42,805 nt of DNA, taken from Planctomycetota bacterium. GTDB taxonomy: Bacteria > Planctomycetota > Planctomycetia > Gemmatales > Gemmataceae. Every line of letters begins with the position of its first letter. The stretch's first letter is position 1. The stretch spans positions 1-42,805 of the forward strand of contig JAKBCS010000030.1 of assembly GCA_021807595.1 (NCBI GenBank), given 5' to 3'. Positions 19,835 to 28,207 of this stretch are shown one piece after another. The notes below the pieces were generated by a model. It did not search any database. It was given only the letters and a program-made list of their open reading frames with translations, and was not told the origin of the DNA. The translations under genes and the position numbers were made by a program.

Positions 19835-21679
19835 TTATTCTGGCTCACCCAACAATACCGGCAAGCCTAGATACCGACGACATTCGAGGCATTTGCGCAT
19901 GAGATAATGACGTGTCATCTGTTGATCGGCGAGGATTTTCGGCTCGATGGGATTGGGTTCATCGACGGCGATGTCGATGCGCCGCCTCCAATCGAGTCGT
20001 TTCCCTCGTAGAGGCGGGCCGTTGAAATACGACGTGAAACTGCCCCAGCCGCCTTCGATCCAACAGACCAACACTGGGGTCTCCGGCAACTCTTGCAAGA
20101 TGCGCCAGACGCCTTGTCCGAAGAGGCGCAGCGGTTGCTCCTCGCGCCGCCGCAGTTGGGCTTCGGGAAAAATTAACACGCAGCCGCCGCCCTGCAGAAC
20201 GCCGATCGCTTCCTTTAACTCCGGCGCTTCGCGGCGGAACTTCGACATGGGCACGCGAATGGCTTGGACGATGTGAACCATGCACCAACGGATGAAGGGC
20301 TTGTCGTAAAACAGACTGGTCATCATCGGCGTGACCTTTCGCGGCACCGCCTTGGACAGCCAGAACGGATCGAGATAGGCCGCGTGATTGGCGACGATGA
20401 GCAACGGTCCTCCTCGTCGCAAATGCTCACAACCCGGACCGAACAGCCGAACTCGGTAGAGGGGCGTCAAGAAGATTTCCAGGATCTGCTCGACGGTCTG
20501 GGGATACCACTGATACCAAGCCCACACGACGGCGAGGGCTACCAGTCCCGCCAAGAGGCCGAGCTGCGAGGACGAGCCGGGTAGCACTCCGAGGCGAATC
20601 AGACCAACCATTGTCAGCGACAGCGCCGTAGTACAGACGTAGATGGCGGTGTTCATCGCGGCCATGCCATTGCCGCGCGCGTCGCGCGGCGTAGCCGCTT
20701 GATAGGCGGCCCGCAGCGGCACATTGATCGCACCTCCGGCGAAACCCAGGAGAAAGCTCGGCAACCAACTCCCGCTCTCGGTTGGAGCAAACATCCTCCA
20801 CGCCAGAGCGAAGAAGAGACCGCCTGCCGCGGGAGGCACCAGACCGAGACTACGGCGCGGATGTCCCTGCCAAGCCGCAGTCAGGCAACCCAGCCCCGCG
20901 CCCGCGCCCAGCCACGCCATCGTTTGAAGGAGGCCTTGCGACAGATCGAGGTCGAGAACGTGCAACACCATGGCTCCCGATCCGGCGGTAACGATGGCTT
21001 GAAAACAGGCGAGGGCGAACAAACTGCCGCGCGCATCGGGCACTCGGCCAATGCGTAGACTATCGCGGAAGAAGCTGGCCAGCGCTCGTCCGGGTGGTTC
21101 CGGTCGCCGCAGGTCCGAAGGGAACGAAGCGGGCAAAGCGGCGAGGAAGCTGAGAGCATTGAGCGCGAGCAAGAGAGGGATCAACAGCCCGGCCAAGGGC
21201 ATGCCCGAATCGACATCGGTCGCCCAGCCCAATGCCGCTCCGCCGACGATGGCCGACGCACCTCCCATCTCGATCCAGCCGTTGACGCGCGGCAAGGGGA
21301 TGCGGGTATCCTCGGCCACGGCCGGCAACATCGCATAGCGTGCCGGACTGTAGACCGCCGACCCCAGGGCGACTGCGCCGAGGCAAACCATCCACGACCC
21401 CTGCGCCGCCGCAAACAAACAAACAACCGCCAGCGTATATGCCGCCGAGCCGGCCAACACCCAGCGACGCGGTAGGCCGTTGTTGATGCAACCGTTTATC
21501 GGCGACAGCAACACGAATGGCGCAATGAAGACTGCGGTGGCGACGTACCAGGCATCGCCCGCCGATCCCGCACCGCGATACCACAGCAAAAACGCGGCGA
21601 CGCGCAGGCACCAATCGGCCAGCACGCGCGCCGTCTGCGACAACCACAACGAAATCAACCGAATGCGCGCACCGTACAC
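19835..21679 (-). CDS. MFS transporter-PlsC acyltransferase fusion
   Basis: A 614-residue fusion. Residues about 10-400 form a major facilitator domain with roughly ten to twelve helices, resembling LplT, the lysophospholipid flippase (SPINGCINNGLPRRWVLAGS early, FAGGAINVPLRAAYQAATPRDARGNGMA in the second half). Residues about 400-614 form a PlsC-type acyltransferase with the HX4D catalytic motif NHAAYLD (His432, Asp437), the FPEA variant of the FPEG motif, and VPMSKFRRE. In Escherichia coli LplT works with Aas, whose PlsC domain is fused to an acyl-ACP synthetase; other bacteria fuse all three. Here the synthetase is absent. A role in lysophospholipid import and re-acylation is inferred. Start ATG 21679 lacks a strong ribosome-binding site. 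Confidence 0.88.
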   Translation of the reverse strand: MYGARIRLISLWLSQTARVLADWCLRVAAFLLWYRGAGSAGDAWYVATAVFIAPFVLLSPINGCINNGLPRRWVLAGSAAYTLAVVCLFAAAQGSWMVCLGAVALGSAVYSPARYAMLPAVAEDTRIPLPRVNGWIEMGGASAIVGGAALGWATDVDSGMPLAGLLIPLLLALNALSFLAALPASFPSDLRRPEPPGRALASFFRDSLRIGRVPDARGSLFALACFQAIVTAGSGAMVLHVLDLDLSQGLLQTMAWLGAGAGLGCLTAAWQGHPRRSLGLVPPAAGGLFFALAWRMFAPTESGSWLPSFLLGFAGGAINVPLRAAYQAATPRDARGNGMAAMNTAIYVCTTALSLTMVGLIRLGVLPGSSSQLGLLAGLVALAVVWAWYQWYPQTVEQILEIFLTPLYRVRLFGPGCEHLRRGGPLLIVANHAAYLDPFWLSKAVPRKVTPMMTSLFYDKPFIRWCMVHIVQAIRVPMSKFRREAPELKEAIGVLQGGGCVLIFPEAQLRRREEQPLRLFGQGVWRILQELPETPVLVCWIEGGWGSFTSYFNGPPLRGKRLDWRRRIDIAVDEPNPIEPKILADQQMTRHYLMRKCLECRRYLGLPVLLGEPE

Positions 21680-22027
21680 GAGGCACTCCTCATCGAGTTC
21701 CCATCCACGCTTCTATCCGCGCTACTCCCTCTCCTCCCTCTCGATCTGCCGGGGCGATCCCTATCGGCAGGGAAGGGAAAACCGATCGAACTTCAACCTC
21801 CGCCCGGCCGGGCACACAAGCGCGCGCATTTGAGGCGTAGGCGATCGACGGAAATCGGTCGTTATGGAAATCTCGATCGAAGGCCGATCTGAGCCGGCTG
21901 CCATTGACCCCGGAACCGTCGAGGTGGAATCCATTCGTCCGTGTCCATATGTCCTCCAAGGGCATCCCACCTACCTCTGCAAACGATCGCCTGCTCCGAT
22001 ATCACGATCGAAAGCGATTTTGACGCA
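21680..22027. other. Gene-free gap
   Basis: 348 bp between the start of the MFS-PlsC gene and the end of rpiB, both on the minus strand. Frames here have non-coding composition. It should hold the MFS-PlsC promoter and the rpiB terminator, but no clear element was seen. Confidence 0.5.
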
Positions 22028-22471
22028 TCACGTTCCAAGTTCGTAGCGGGCAATTTTTTCCACCCGTCGGGCGTGGCGTCCGCCTTCGAAGGGGGTTTCC
22101 AACCAGGTGCGGACCATGCGGTCGATCAGCTCTTCGCCGAGGAGATCGGCGGAGAGGCACAAGACGTTGGCGTCGTTGTGTCGTCGGCTCATCTCGGCGG
22201 TGATGCAATCGTGACAAGGGGCGGCGCGGACGCCGGACACCTTGTTGGCGGCGATGCACATGCCGATGCCAGTACCGCAGATCAAGATGCCCCGTTCGGC
22301 GCGCCCTGCGCTTACGGCTTGGGCCACTTCGAAAGCAAAGTCGGGATAGTCCACGGACTCGCGCACTTGAGGGCCGACATCGAGAACCGCGTGGCCGAGC
22401 CGATGGAGGATGGACACAATGCGAGATTTGGCTTCGAAACCGCGATGATCGCTACCGATGGCAATTTTCAT
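22028..22471 (-). CDS. rpiB: Ribose-5-phosphate isomerase B
   Basis: Interconverts ribose 5-phosphate and ribulose 5-phosphate in the non-oxidative pentose phosphate pathway. 147 residues, standard for RpiB. MKIAIGSDHRGFEAK at the N-terminus carries the phosphate-binding segment; SVDYPDFA, the active-site loop with Cys in GILICGTGIGM, and NKVSGVRAAPCHD are all present, with the usual SRRHNDANVLCLSADLLGE after them. ATG 22471 overlaps the TGA of the upstream Sua5/phosphatase gene by ATGA (22468-22471), so the two are translationally coupled. Confidence 0.95.
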   Translation of the reverse strand: MKIAIGSDHRGFEAKSRIVSILHRLGHAVLDVGPQVRESVDYPDFAFEVAQAVSAGRAERGILICGTGIGMCIAANKVSGVRAAPCHDCITAEMSRRHNDANVLCLSADLLGEELIDRMVRTWLETPFEGGRHARRVEKIARYELGT

Positions 22472-23535
22472 GGCTGAGACGCCTCCGAGGGTATGATCTC
22501 CGCAAGAAAGCTCTCCAGGTGCTGCCAAATCGCCGCCGCGCAATCGTCGTAGACCGACTGCTCGCGCCCGATGGGGTCGGCAATGTCGCCGGACGGATCG
22601 AGCAAACACGGCGCGACGATTTCCTCTCCAAAATAGTCCGCCAGTGCCCGAACGTGGTTTTCGGTCATACCGACGAGATAATCGGCATTGGCGGCTAGGT
22701 CGCCGGTCAACGGCTGACTGCGATGCGTCGAGAGGTCGATGCCGTAGCCGCGCGCAACCTGCTCGGCCTCGAAGGCGGCGTTGAATCCCGGCATTGCCGC
22801 CAGCCCCGCCGACAGCACATAGTATCCTCGCTCCGGCAAGGCCTCAATGGGACAAGCCAAACGCGCGCACAGTCGCTTTTTACACAGCGCCTCGGCCAAC
22901 GGACTACGGCATGTGTTGCCGGTGCAGACGAACACAATCCAACGGGCCGCGCGATGGCGAATCTCCTCCTCCGACATCGCGCCGGGGCGAACGATCTCCC
23001 AGCCGGCGTCGTCCACCGCTACCACGGTAGCCGGCTCGCTCAGCGACGGATCGTCGGCCACTATTACTTCGGCAATCGGCTCCCGACTCGGCTGCGCCAT
23101 CAGTACGGGATCGGGCAACTGACGCAACACTTCGCGCAGCGCTTCATGCTCGGGTAACGCCAAGCGCAGCCGTCCCGCCGCTCCCAAACGCCGGCGCACC
23201 GTCTCCGGCAATTGACTCGCCAAGCCGCTGTCGAGACCGCCGCTCACGCTCAACACGGCGCGACCGAGCAGGAGGCGGCGAGCCAAGCGCAGAGCCGAAG
23301 CACCGAGCCACGGAACCCAATTGCGCGCCTCGTCGGCTGTGCGCAGCACCACCGTCAACTCTTCGTCGCCGTGAGCCAGCCGCTCGACCGCTTCCGAAAC
23401 GAGCGCACTGGCCACGGTCGCATGGCCACCGGCACTGGGAAAGGCAACCGTAAGCCCCCGATGAAGCGAATGAACGGCATATTGGATGACGGCGCGAGGA
23501 TCGGCGACACGCTGCCAGTCGAGAATTTCAGACAT
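22468..23535 (-). CDS. Degenerate Sua5/YrdC-like domain fused to low-molecular-weight protein tyrosine phosphatase
   Basis: A 355-residue fusion. Residues about 200-355 are a low-molecular-weight tyrosine phosphatase with the P-loop CTGNTCRS (Cys204 to Arg210), GMTENHVRAL, and the acid in a DPSGDIADPIG segment. The first ~195 residues resemble a Sua5/YrdC/TsaC domain by overall plan (LRLALPEHEALREVL, ATVVAVDDAGWEIVRPGAM matching the usual STVVD-ILRPGA), but the PTDTVYGL, K-R-x-x-x-P and TSAN-type signatures are missing, so it probably does not make threonylcarbamoyl-AMP. ATG 23535 has AGAGGG before it; the TTG at 23547 is less likely. It overlaps rpiB. The Bacillus order ywlC (Sua5), ywlE (phosphatase), ywlF (rpiB) is recalled, which suggests this is a fused remnant of that cluster. 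Confidence 0.85.
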   Translation of the reverse strand: MSEILDWQRVADPRAVIQYAVHSLHRGLTVAFPSAGGHATVASALVSEAVERLAHGDEELTVVLRTADEARNWVPWLGASALRLARRLLLGRAVLSVSGGLDSGLASQLPETVRRRLGAAGRLRLALPEHEALREVLRQLPDPVLMAQPSREPIAEVIVADDPSLSEPATVVAVDDAGWEIVRPGAMSEEEIRHRAARWIVFVCTGNTCRSPLAEALCKKRLCARLACPIEALPERGYYVLSAGLAAMPGFNAAFEAEQVARGYGIDLSTHRSQPLTGDLAANADYLVGMTENHVRALADYFGEEIVAPCLLDPSGDIADPIGREQSVYDDCAAAIWQHLESFLAEIIPSEASQP

Positions 23536-23608
23536 GAACCCTCTCAAAAGTTAGGAATCATTCCGCGTCGACGCACGGCATCCACGATCGCTCTCGACTC
23601 CAACGTCG

Positions 23609-25366
23609 TTACTTTCGGCGGACATAGGCGAAGTACGCGCCGCATAGTTCTTTGCCATCCTCGTCGTAGAACCACGTTTGCATGCGCTCGCGCGCGCCGG
23701 CTCTGAGTTTGACTTGAAACACGATTTCCTTCGCGCCGGCGACCACCGGCTTGGCCTCGTCCACCTTCCCAATTTTCAATCGGGCACGGACAATGGGCAA
23801 CGCCCTGCCGGGAGGTAAGCCGCCGTCCACAGCCTTGAACGCGGGCACGCCGGCCGAGATGGCCGCGTCGGCTTCTTTCGGCCAACGGCGCAACGCGATC
23901 TCGTATTCGCCCGCGCGCTCGACCGCGAGATGCCACGGGCCGTTGCGGTTCACGCCTTGGCGCAGGTTCTGCATATTGTCGCAATACACGTTCGCCCAAT
24001 CGGCGGCAGATAGACAAACCGGGTTCTCCTTGTCCGAGCCGATGCCGATCGGGCTGAAATCGTCCAAGCGCGGCTCCACGCCGGCCCACCACTTTTCGTA
24101 GTGCGCCCGCATCTTCTTCACGATGCCGTCGTGGGTGACCGCCACATTCTCCTTTTGGCCAGGATCGCGGCCCAAATCGTACAACTCGTTGCCTTGGACC
24201 AAACGCCACTTATTCCACATTACCGCCCCGTCCCACTTCGTCGGCTTCTGCCCATATTGCACCACCAACATCCGATCGGGCAATACGTCGGTTTTGCCGG
24301 TCAACAGAGAAGCAAGACTCGTACCGTCGAACGTGGCCTTGTTCTTTTCTTTGCATCCGCACAGTTCGAGCAGCGTCGGCGCGAGATCCTGAACCTCGGT
24401 CAGCGCATCGAGATCGGCAGGCTTGCGCAACCCACCGGCGGGCCAACGGAGGAAGCAGGCGGCGCGATGTCCTCCTTCGTAATACTCCGTCTTGTGGCCG
24501 CGCATGCCGGCGTTGAACAGCTTGACTCCAGCCGTGCCGCCGTTGTCGTTGAGGAAAAGAACGAGGGTATTGTCGTACAAACCGTTCGCTTTCAGGAACG
24601 CGTCGAGCCGGCCGAGGTTCTCGTCGAGATTGGCAATCATGCCGAAGAAGCCCGCCGGTCCACGACCCTTGTACGGCTCCTTATATTTGTCGGCCACCCA
24701 GCATGGTCCGTGAGCGGCATTGGTCGGCAGATAGAGGAAGAACGGTTCGCGATTTTCGCCGCCCTCCTTCATCCAGTTCATCGCGAGATCGAACCAAACG
24801 TCGGTGCAATATCCCTTGTACTGTTTCAGTTCACCGTTGTGTCGAAATCGTCCATCGAAGCAATCGTTTTGCCACAAGTCGGCCATGGAGGTAATGCCCC
24901 AGCCGAGGAAATAGACCGACTCTTGAAAGCCGCGTTGGTGGGGCAGATTCGGATAGCTGTCGCCGAGGTGCCACTTGCCGAAGTGTCCGGTGCGATATCC
25001 GTTGGCCGCGAATAACTCCGCCAATGTCGGAATTCCCCGGCGCACAAACGAACGTCCGGCGCAAACCGAGCTTGCCCCGGTGTGCAGGGCATCGCATCCG
25101 GTCAGAAGTTGGCCGCGCGTCGGGGTACACATCGGGGCGACGTGGAAATCGGTGAGGCGAATCCCTTGCGCGTGCCATCGATCGAGATGGGGAGTCCTGA
25201 GGACCGGGTTGCCGTGGCACGAGAAATCGCCGTAGCCTTGATCGTCGCTGAGGACAATGATGACGTTGGGACGTTTCGATGGGTTCGATGGCGCGAGACA
25301 ATGGGCTTCGGCCGGCACGCACACCGCCAGACAAAAACAAGCGAAAGAGAGAGCATGGCTTTTCAT
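23609..25366 (-). CDS. Exported sulfatase (arylsulfatase-like)
   Basis: Hydrolyses a sulfate ester, probably on a polysaccharide, after export; planctomycetes carry many such genes. 585 residues with signal peptide (SFACFCLAVCVPAEAHC). NVIIVLSDDQGYGD supplies the metal aspartates (41-42), and Cys80 in CTPTRGQLLTG is the formylglycine cysteine, needing an anaerobic or aerobic maturase encoded elsewhere. YRTGHFGKWHLGD and LFLNDNGGT complete the active site. The last ~110 residues are a beta-rich tail found in planctomycete sulfatases. ATG 25366 has AGGAAAA before it; the frame is open to 25417. It diverges from nuoI across 253 bp. Substrate cannot be told from sequence. Confidence 0.93.
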   Translation of the reverse strand: MKSHALSFACFCLAVCVPAEAHCLAPSNPSKRPNVIIVLSDDQGYGDFSCHGNPVLRTPHLDRWHAQGIRLTDFHVAPMCTPTRGQLLTGCDALHTGASSVCAGRSFVRRGIPTLAELFAANGYRTGHFGKWHLGDSYPNLPHQRGFQESVYFLGWGITSMADLWQNDCFDGRFRHNGELKQYKGYCTDVWFDLAMNWMKEGGENREPFFLYLPTNAAHGPCWVADKYKEPYKGRGPAGFFGMIANLDENLGRLDAFLKANGLYDNTLVLFLNDNGGTAGVKLFNAGMRGHKTEYYEGGHRAACFLRWPAGGLRKPADLDALTEVQDLAPTLLELCGCKEKNKATFDGTSLASLLTGKTDVLPDRMLVVQYGQKPTKWDGAVMWNKWRLVQGNELYDLGRDPGQKENVAVTHDGIVKKMRAHYEKWWAGVEPRLDDFSPIGIGSDKENPVCLSAADWANVYCDNMQNLRQGVNRNGPWHLAVERAGEYEIALRRWPKEADAAISAGVPAFKAVDGGLPPGRALPIVRARLKIGKVDEAKPVVAGAKEIVFQVKLRAGARERMQTWFYDEDGKELCGAYFAYVRRK

Positions 25367-25619
25367 CGCGCGATTTTCCTGGAATCGGTCGTCGAAGAAC
25401 GACGAATAGGGCCACATCGTCTTTTATACTCAATGTTCGCGCTTCGCGGTACAGGCGCTCTCCGCCAATCTCGTTTCGAGCGATCGGTTCCCAATCGAGC
25501 CGAGCCGTCATTCGGCGCGCGAATGGCGCGCCTCACTTGCGGCTCTCCGAATCGCCCCATAGAATCGACAATGTGTTTTCCTCCTCATCCGTCAACCATC
25601 GCCCGAACGCGAGACTGCC

Positions 25620-26162
25620 ATGCGCGTCTGGTTCCGAAACGTCTACAATGCCGTCCAAACGGTCGCTCAAGGCATGTACATAACCTTATGGTACTTCCTT
25701 CAGACCTACCGGCGCAAAACCTTTACGGAGCGCTTCGAGTATCCGGAGCTGCCAGTGCCGATCAAACCGCGCTATCGCGGCTTTCATCGCTTCGATCTGA
25801 CCACCTGCATCGGCTGCGACAAGTGCGCCCGTGCCTGTCCGGTCGATTGCATCTACATCGAGAAAATGAAGAATCCCGTGGGCAAGGGCTTCCGCGTAAA
25901 TGGATTTAAGATCGACTACACCAAGTGCATGTTCTGTGCCTTGTGCGTCGATCCTTGTCCGGTGGATTGCATTTTCATGGGATCGACCCACGATCAGAGT
26001 TGCTTCAGCCGCGACGGCTGCATCGTCGATTTCGCCAAGCTGCCGGTGGAAATGGCTTGGGGCCAAGCAACGCTCAATCCCACGGCCGTGGCCGCTTCCA
26101 AACTGCAAGTTGAGCCGGTGTGGACGAAACCACCCGACCCCGCACCCGCCGCTAAAAAATGA
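25620..26162 (+). CDS. nuoI: NADH-quinone oxidoreductase subunit I
   Basis: The ferredoxin-like subunit of complex I that passes electrons through clusters N6a and N6b to NuoB. 180 residues with an amphipathic N-terminus ([20 protein letters not shown]) and two classical 4Fe-4S motifs, [15 protein letters not shown] and [15 protein letters not shown]. The Pro/Ala-rich C-terminal tail is unremarkable. Unusually it stands first in the locus, ahead of nuoA, rather than after nuoH. ATG 25620 has no clear ribosome-binding site. The following DUF2203 gene starts 66 bp later. Confidence 0.95.
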   Translation: MRVWFRNVYNAVQTVAQGMYITLWYFLQTYRRKTFTERFEYPELPVPIKPRYRGFHRFDLTTCIGCDKCARACPVDCIYIEKMKNPVGKGFRVNGFKIDYTKCMFCALCVDPCPVDCIFMGSTHDQSCFSRDGCIVDFAKLPVEMAWGQATLNPTAVAASKLQVEPVWTKPPDPAPAAKK

Positions 26163-26228
26163 CGGTGATCGGCCATCGATCCAATGCGAGGACTGGCCGA
26201 GAGTTGATTGTCGAGAGGAGGTGGAACC

Positions 26229-26663
26229 GTGGTTGCATCGAAGACAGATCGAAAATTCTTTACCGTGGACGAGGCCAACAAAGCTTTGCCGCTTGTCCGC
26301 GCTATCGTGCAGGACATCACCGACTTGGCTTGCGAGTTGCGCGAACGCCACGAACGCCTGATGCGTCTCAAGCCCGACGAACGCCGACGAGTCAGCGAAG
26401 CCCACGAGGAAGAGTTAATCCAGGTGCGCTCGGAAGTGGAGCGCGGGCAAGAGAAAATGGAAGAGTACGTCCGCGAGTTGAAGGATTTGGGAGTGGAGTT
26501 GAAGGATTACTTCACCGGACTGATCGATTTTCCTAGTCTGATGAATGGACACCCGGTTTATTTGTGCTGGCGGCTCGGCGAAGCGGAAGTAGGATATTGG
26601 CACGAACTGGAAGCAGGCTTTTCGGGACGTCAGAAATTGGCTCCGAACGCCCTCCGCAGCTGA
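26229..26663 (+). CDS. DUF2203 family protein
   Basis: A 144-residue, strongly helical protein of the DUF2203 family: FTVDEANKALPLVRAIVQDI at the N-terminus, a long charged coiled-coil middle (LRERHERLMRLKP to MEEYVRELKDLGVELKD) and a C-terminal FPSLMNGHPVYLCWRLGE, GYWHELEAGFSGRQ block, all family-typical. The function of the family is unknown. GTG 26229 has a full AGGAGGTGG site at 26216-26224; a TTG at 26208 is open but lacks such a site. It sits inside the nuo locus between nuoI and nuoA on the same strand. Whether it has any role in complex I is not known; its placement could be accidental. Confidence 0.88.
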   Translation: MVASKTDRKFFTVDEANKALPLVRAIVQDITDLACELRERHERLMRLKPDERRRVSEAHEEELIQVRSEVERGQEKMEEYVRELKDLGVELKDYFTGLIDFPSLMNGHPVYLCWRLGEAEVGYWHELEAGFSGRQKLAPNALRS

Positions 26664-26705
26664 CGGCTATCGGCTAAATCCAACAGTGCGATGCGCCGAT
26701 AGCCG
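26664..26705. repeat. 11-bp perfect inverted repeat before nuoA
   Basis: CGGCTATCGGC at 26664-26674 and its reverse complement at 26695-26705 flank 20 nt, between the DUF2203 stop and the nuoA start. The word CGGCTATCGG recurs twice in tandem at 39313-39336, which suggests a dispersed repeat class rather than a gene-specific regulator. Confidence 0.7.
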
Positions 26706-26727
26706 AATTCTAAGATCGGAATGACTC

Positions 26728-27405
26728 ATGACTCCCTTGGTTGCCTATCTGCTTCTCTTCGTTGCCGTTGGCATCGGATTTATTTTTGTCCACTTGATGG
26801 CCGGCAAGCTCATTCGACCCAACAAACCGGATGCCGACAAGGGGACGACCTACGAGTGTGGCGAACCAACCATCGGCAGCGCCTGGATTCAGTTCGATCT
26901 GCGCTTTTATGTCGTGGCATTGTTGTTCGTCATTTTCGATGTCGAGGTGGCGTTCTTCTTCCCCTGGGCCGTGGTGTTCGGTAAAGCCAACGCCTTGGTG
27001 GCTTCCCCCGCGCCCGAAACCGCCGAAGCGTATCATCAATTCAACGAACAGGCTTGGGAAATGGTCCCTCCCGCCTCGAGGAACGACCACGCCGCTGCGG
27101 AACACGATTATCTTCTGGGTGTCACTTCCCAAAAGATCGATCGCTATCGAGAATTGAAAGCCGAGGAACAATCCGCGGGCAAATTGCCCCAAAATAAAAA
27201 AATGGAGTTGGATGACTTGAGCCGTTCGCAGCGAATCGTGGACGAGACTCGGCTTCGGGCGCAATTATTCTCCTGGTTGGCGCTGGGTGAAATCGTAGTG
27301 TTCTTCGGTGTACTATTGGTCGGCTTCGCGTATCTCTGGAAACGAGGCGACCTCGCTTGGGTGCGCAGTCTCGCCGCCGAGCGCCCCGGCGAACCGGCAG
27401 CGTGA
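26728..27405 (+). CDS. nuoA: NADH-quinone oxidoreductase subunit A with a long insertion
   Basis: Membrane-arm subunit at the joint of complex I near the quinone site. Normal NuoA is about 120-140 residues; this has 225. Helix 1 (VAYLLLFVAVGIGFIFVHLMA), the conserved TTYECGEPTIGSAWIQF loop and helix 2 with FDVEVAFFFPWAVV are all present, and helix 3 with its acidic residue (WLALGEIVVFFGVLLVGFAYLW, about 190-211) follows. Between helices 2 and 3 an extra ~95 residues, polar and partly helical (about 92-188), are inserted, including HQFNEQAWEMVPPASRN and ELKAEEQSAGKLPQNKKMELDD. The last few residues are encoded by the left arm of a long hairpin. A weak GGAA site precedes ATG 26728. Function as NuoA is near certain; what the insertion does is unknown. 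Confidence 0.93.
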   Translation: MTPLVAYLLLFVAVGIGFIFVHLMAGKLIRPNKPDADKGTTYECGEPTIGSAWIQFDLRFYVVALLFVIFDVEVAFFFPWAVVFGKANALVASPAPETAEAYHQFNEQAWEMVPPASRNDHAAAEHDYLLGVTSQKIDRYRELKAEEQSAGKLPQNKKMELDDLSRSQRIVDETRLRAQLFSWLALGEIVVFFGVLLVGFAYLWKRGDLAWVRSLAAERPGEPAA

Positions 27406-27455
27406 GCTGCCGGGTGTGACAAACTTTACCCGGCGGCTCACGCCGCCGGTTCGCC
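27388..27455. repeat. Long hairpin between nuoA and nuoB
   Basis: 27388-27415 and 27428-27455 are reverse complements of 28 bp with two mismatches, enclosing 12 nt. Each arm is itself palindromic around GCGTGAGC. The left arm encodes the last residues and stop of NuoA. A structure this strong in mid-operon mRNA could slow RNase decay or adjust subunit ratios, but it may equally be a mobile repeat that landed there. Confidence 0.85.
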
Positions 27456-27482
27456 AAGCAACCCTTCGTGGGAGTTTCGATT

Positions 27483-28115
27483 ATGGGATGGTTGGAAGGA
27501 CGTTTTGAAGAGAGCGTCATCACGACTTCTCTGGAACAGGCCATCAACTGGGCGCGTGAGTCGAGCATGTGGCCGATGACGTTCGGTCTCGCCTGTTGCG
27601 CCATCGAGATGATGGCCGCCGGCGCGTCGCGCTTCGACATCGACCGTTTCGGCGCGGGTGCCTTCCGGGCCACGCCGCGCCAGGCCGATCTGATGATCGT
27701 GGCCGGCACGGTCAACTACAAGATGGCCAGCCGGGTCCGCCGCTTGTACAACCAGATGCCCGATCCGAAGTTCGTCATTGCCATGGGCGCTTGCACCTGC
27801 GGCGGCGGGCCCTACTACAAATACGGCTACAACGTCGTCAAGGGCGTCGATCTCGTCGTGCCAGTCGATGTCTACGTCCCCGGCTGCCCGCCGCGGCCGG
27901 AAGCGCTGCTCGAAGGGCTGATGCGCATTCAAGACAAAGTGCGGGCCATGAAGGATCTGACTCATGGACAGCCGCTGACGGTGCCGATCCCGGCGCGGAC
28001 CGGCTACACGCTGCTCCCGCCGGAACTGAACGACCCCGATCCCGTTAAGGCGATGGAGAAACAGAACGCCTTCGCCAAAAAGAACAAGGAACTGGCCGCC
28101 CCCGCCAAGGCATAA
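27483..28115 (+). CDS. nuoB: NADH-quinone oxidoreductase subunit B
   Basis: Carries cluster N2, the last electron carrier before quinone in complex I. 210 residues; all four cluster ligands are visible: Cys38 and Cys39 in [10 protein letters not shown], Cys104 in GACTCGGG, and Cys135 in [14 protein letters not shown]. The core up to about 165 is standard; the tail ([25 protein letters not shown]) is longer and lysine-rich. A GGGAG site precedes ATG 27483; upstream in-frame codons back to 27468 are not family-like. Confidence 0.96.
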   Translation: MGWLEGRFEESVITTSLEQAINWARESSMWPMTFGLACCAIEMMAAGASRFDIDRFGAGAFRATPRQADLMIVAGTVNYKMASRVRRLYNQMPDPKFVIAMGACTCGGGPYYKYGYNVVKGVDLVVPVDVYVPGCPPRPEALLEGLMRIQDKVRAMKDLTHGQPLTVPIPARTGYTLLPPELNDPDPVKAMEKQNAFAKKNKELAAPAKA

Positions 28116-28117
28116 TT

Positions 28118-28184
28118 CGGTTAGCCGCGACGCGGAGCGGAGTACGGGATGGTCGAGCGCTCCGCTCTGCGTCGCGGCTAACCG
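28118..28184. repeat. Long hairpin between nuoB and nuoC
   Basis: 28118-28142 and 28160-28184 are reverse complements of 25 bp with one mismatch around a 17-nt loop. The arms contain GGTTAGCCGCGACGC, unrelated in sequence to the hairpin between nuoA and nuoB. It lies wholly in the 92-bp gap between nuoB and nuoC. Confidence 0.85.
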
Positions 28185-28207
28185 ACTGATAAAATGGGAA
28201 GAAACGC

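Noticed and set aside
24101-25015. 304-residue plus-strand frame opposite the sulfatase
   Set aside because: Antisense to a gene with an intact sulfatase active site; no domain seen.
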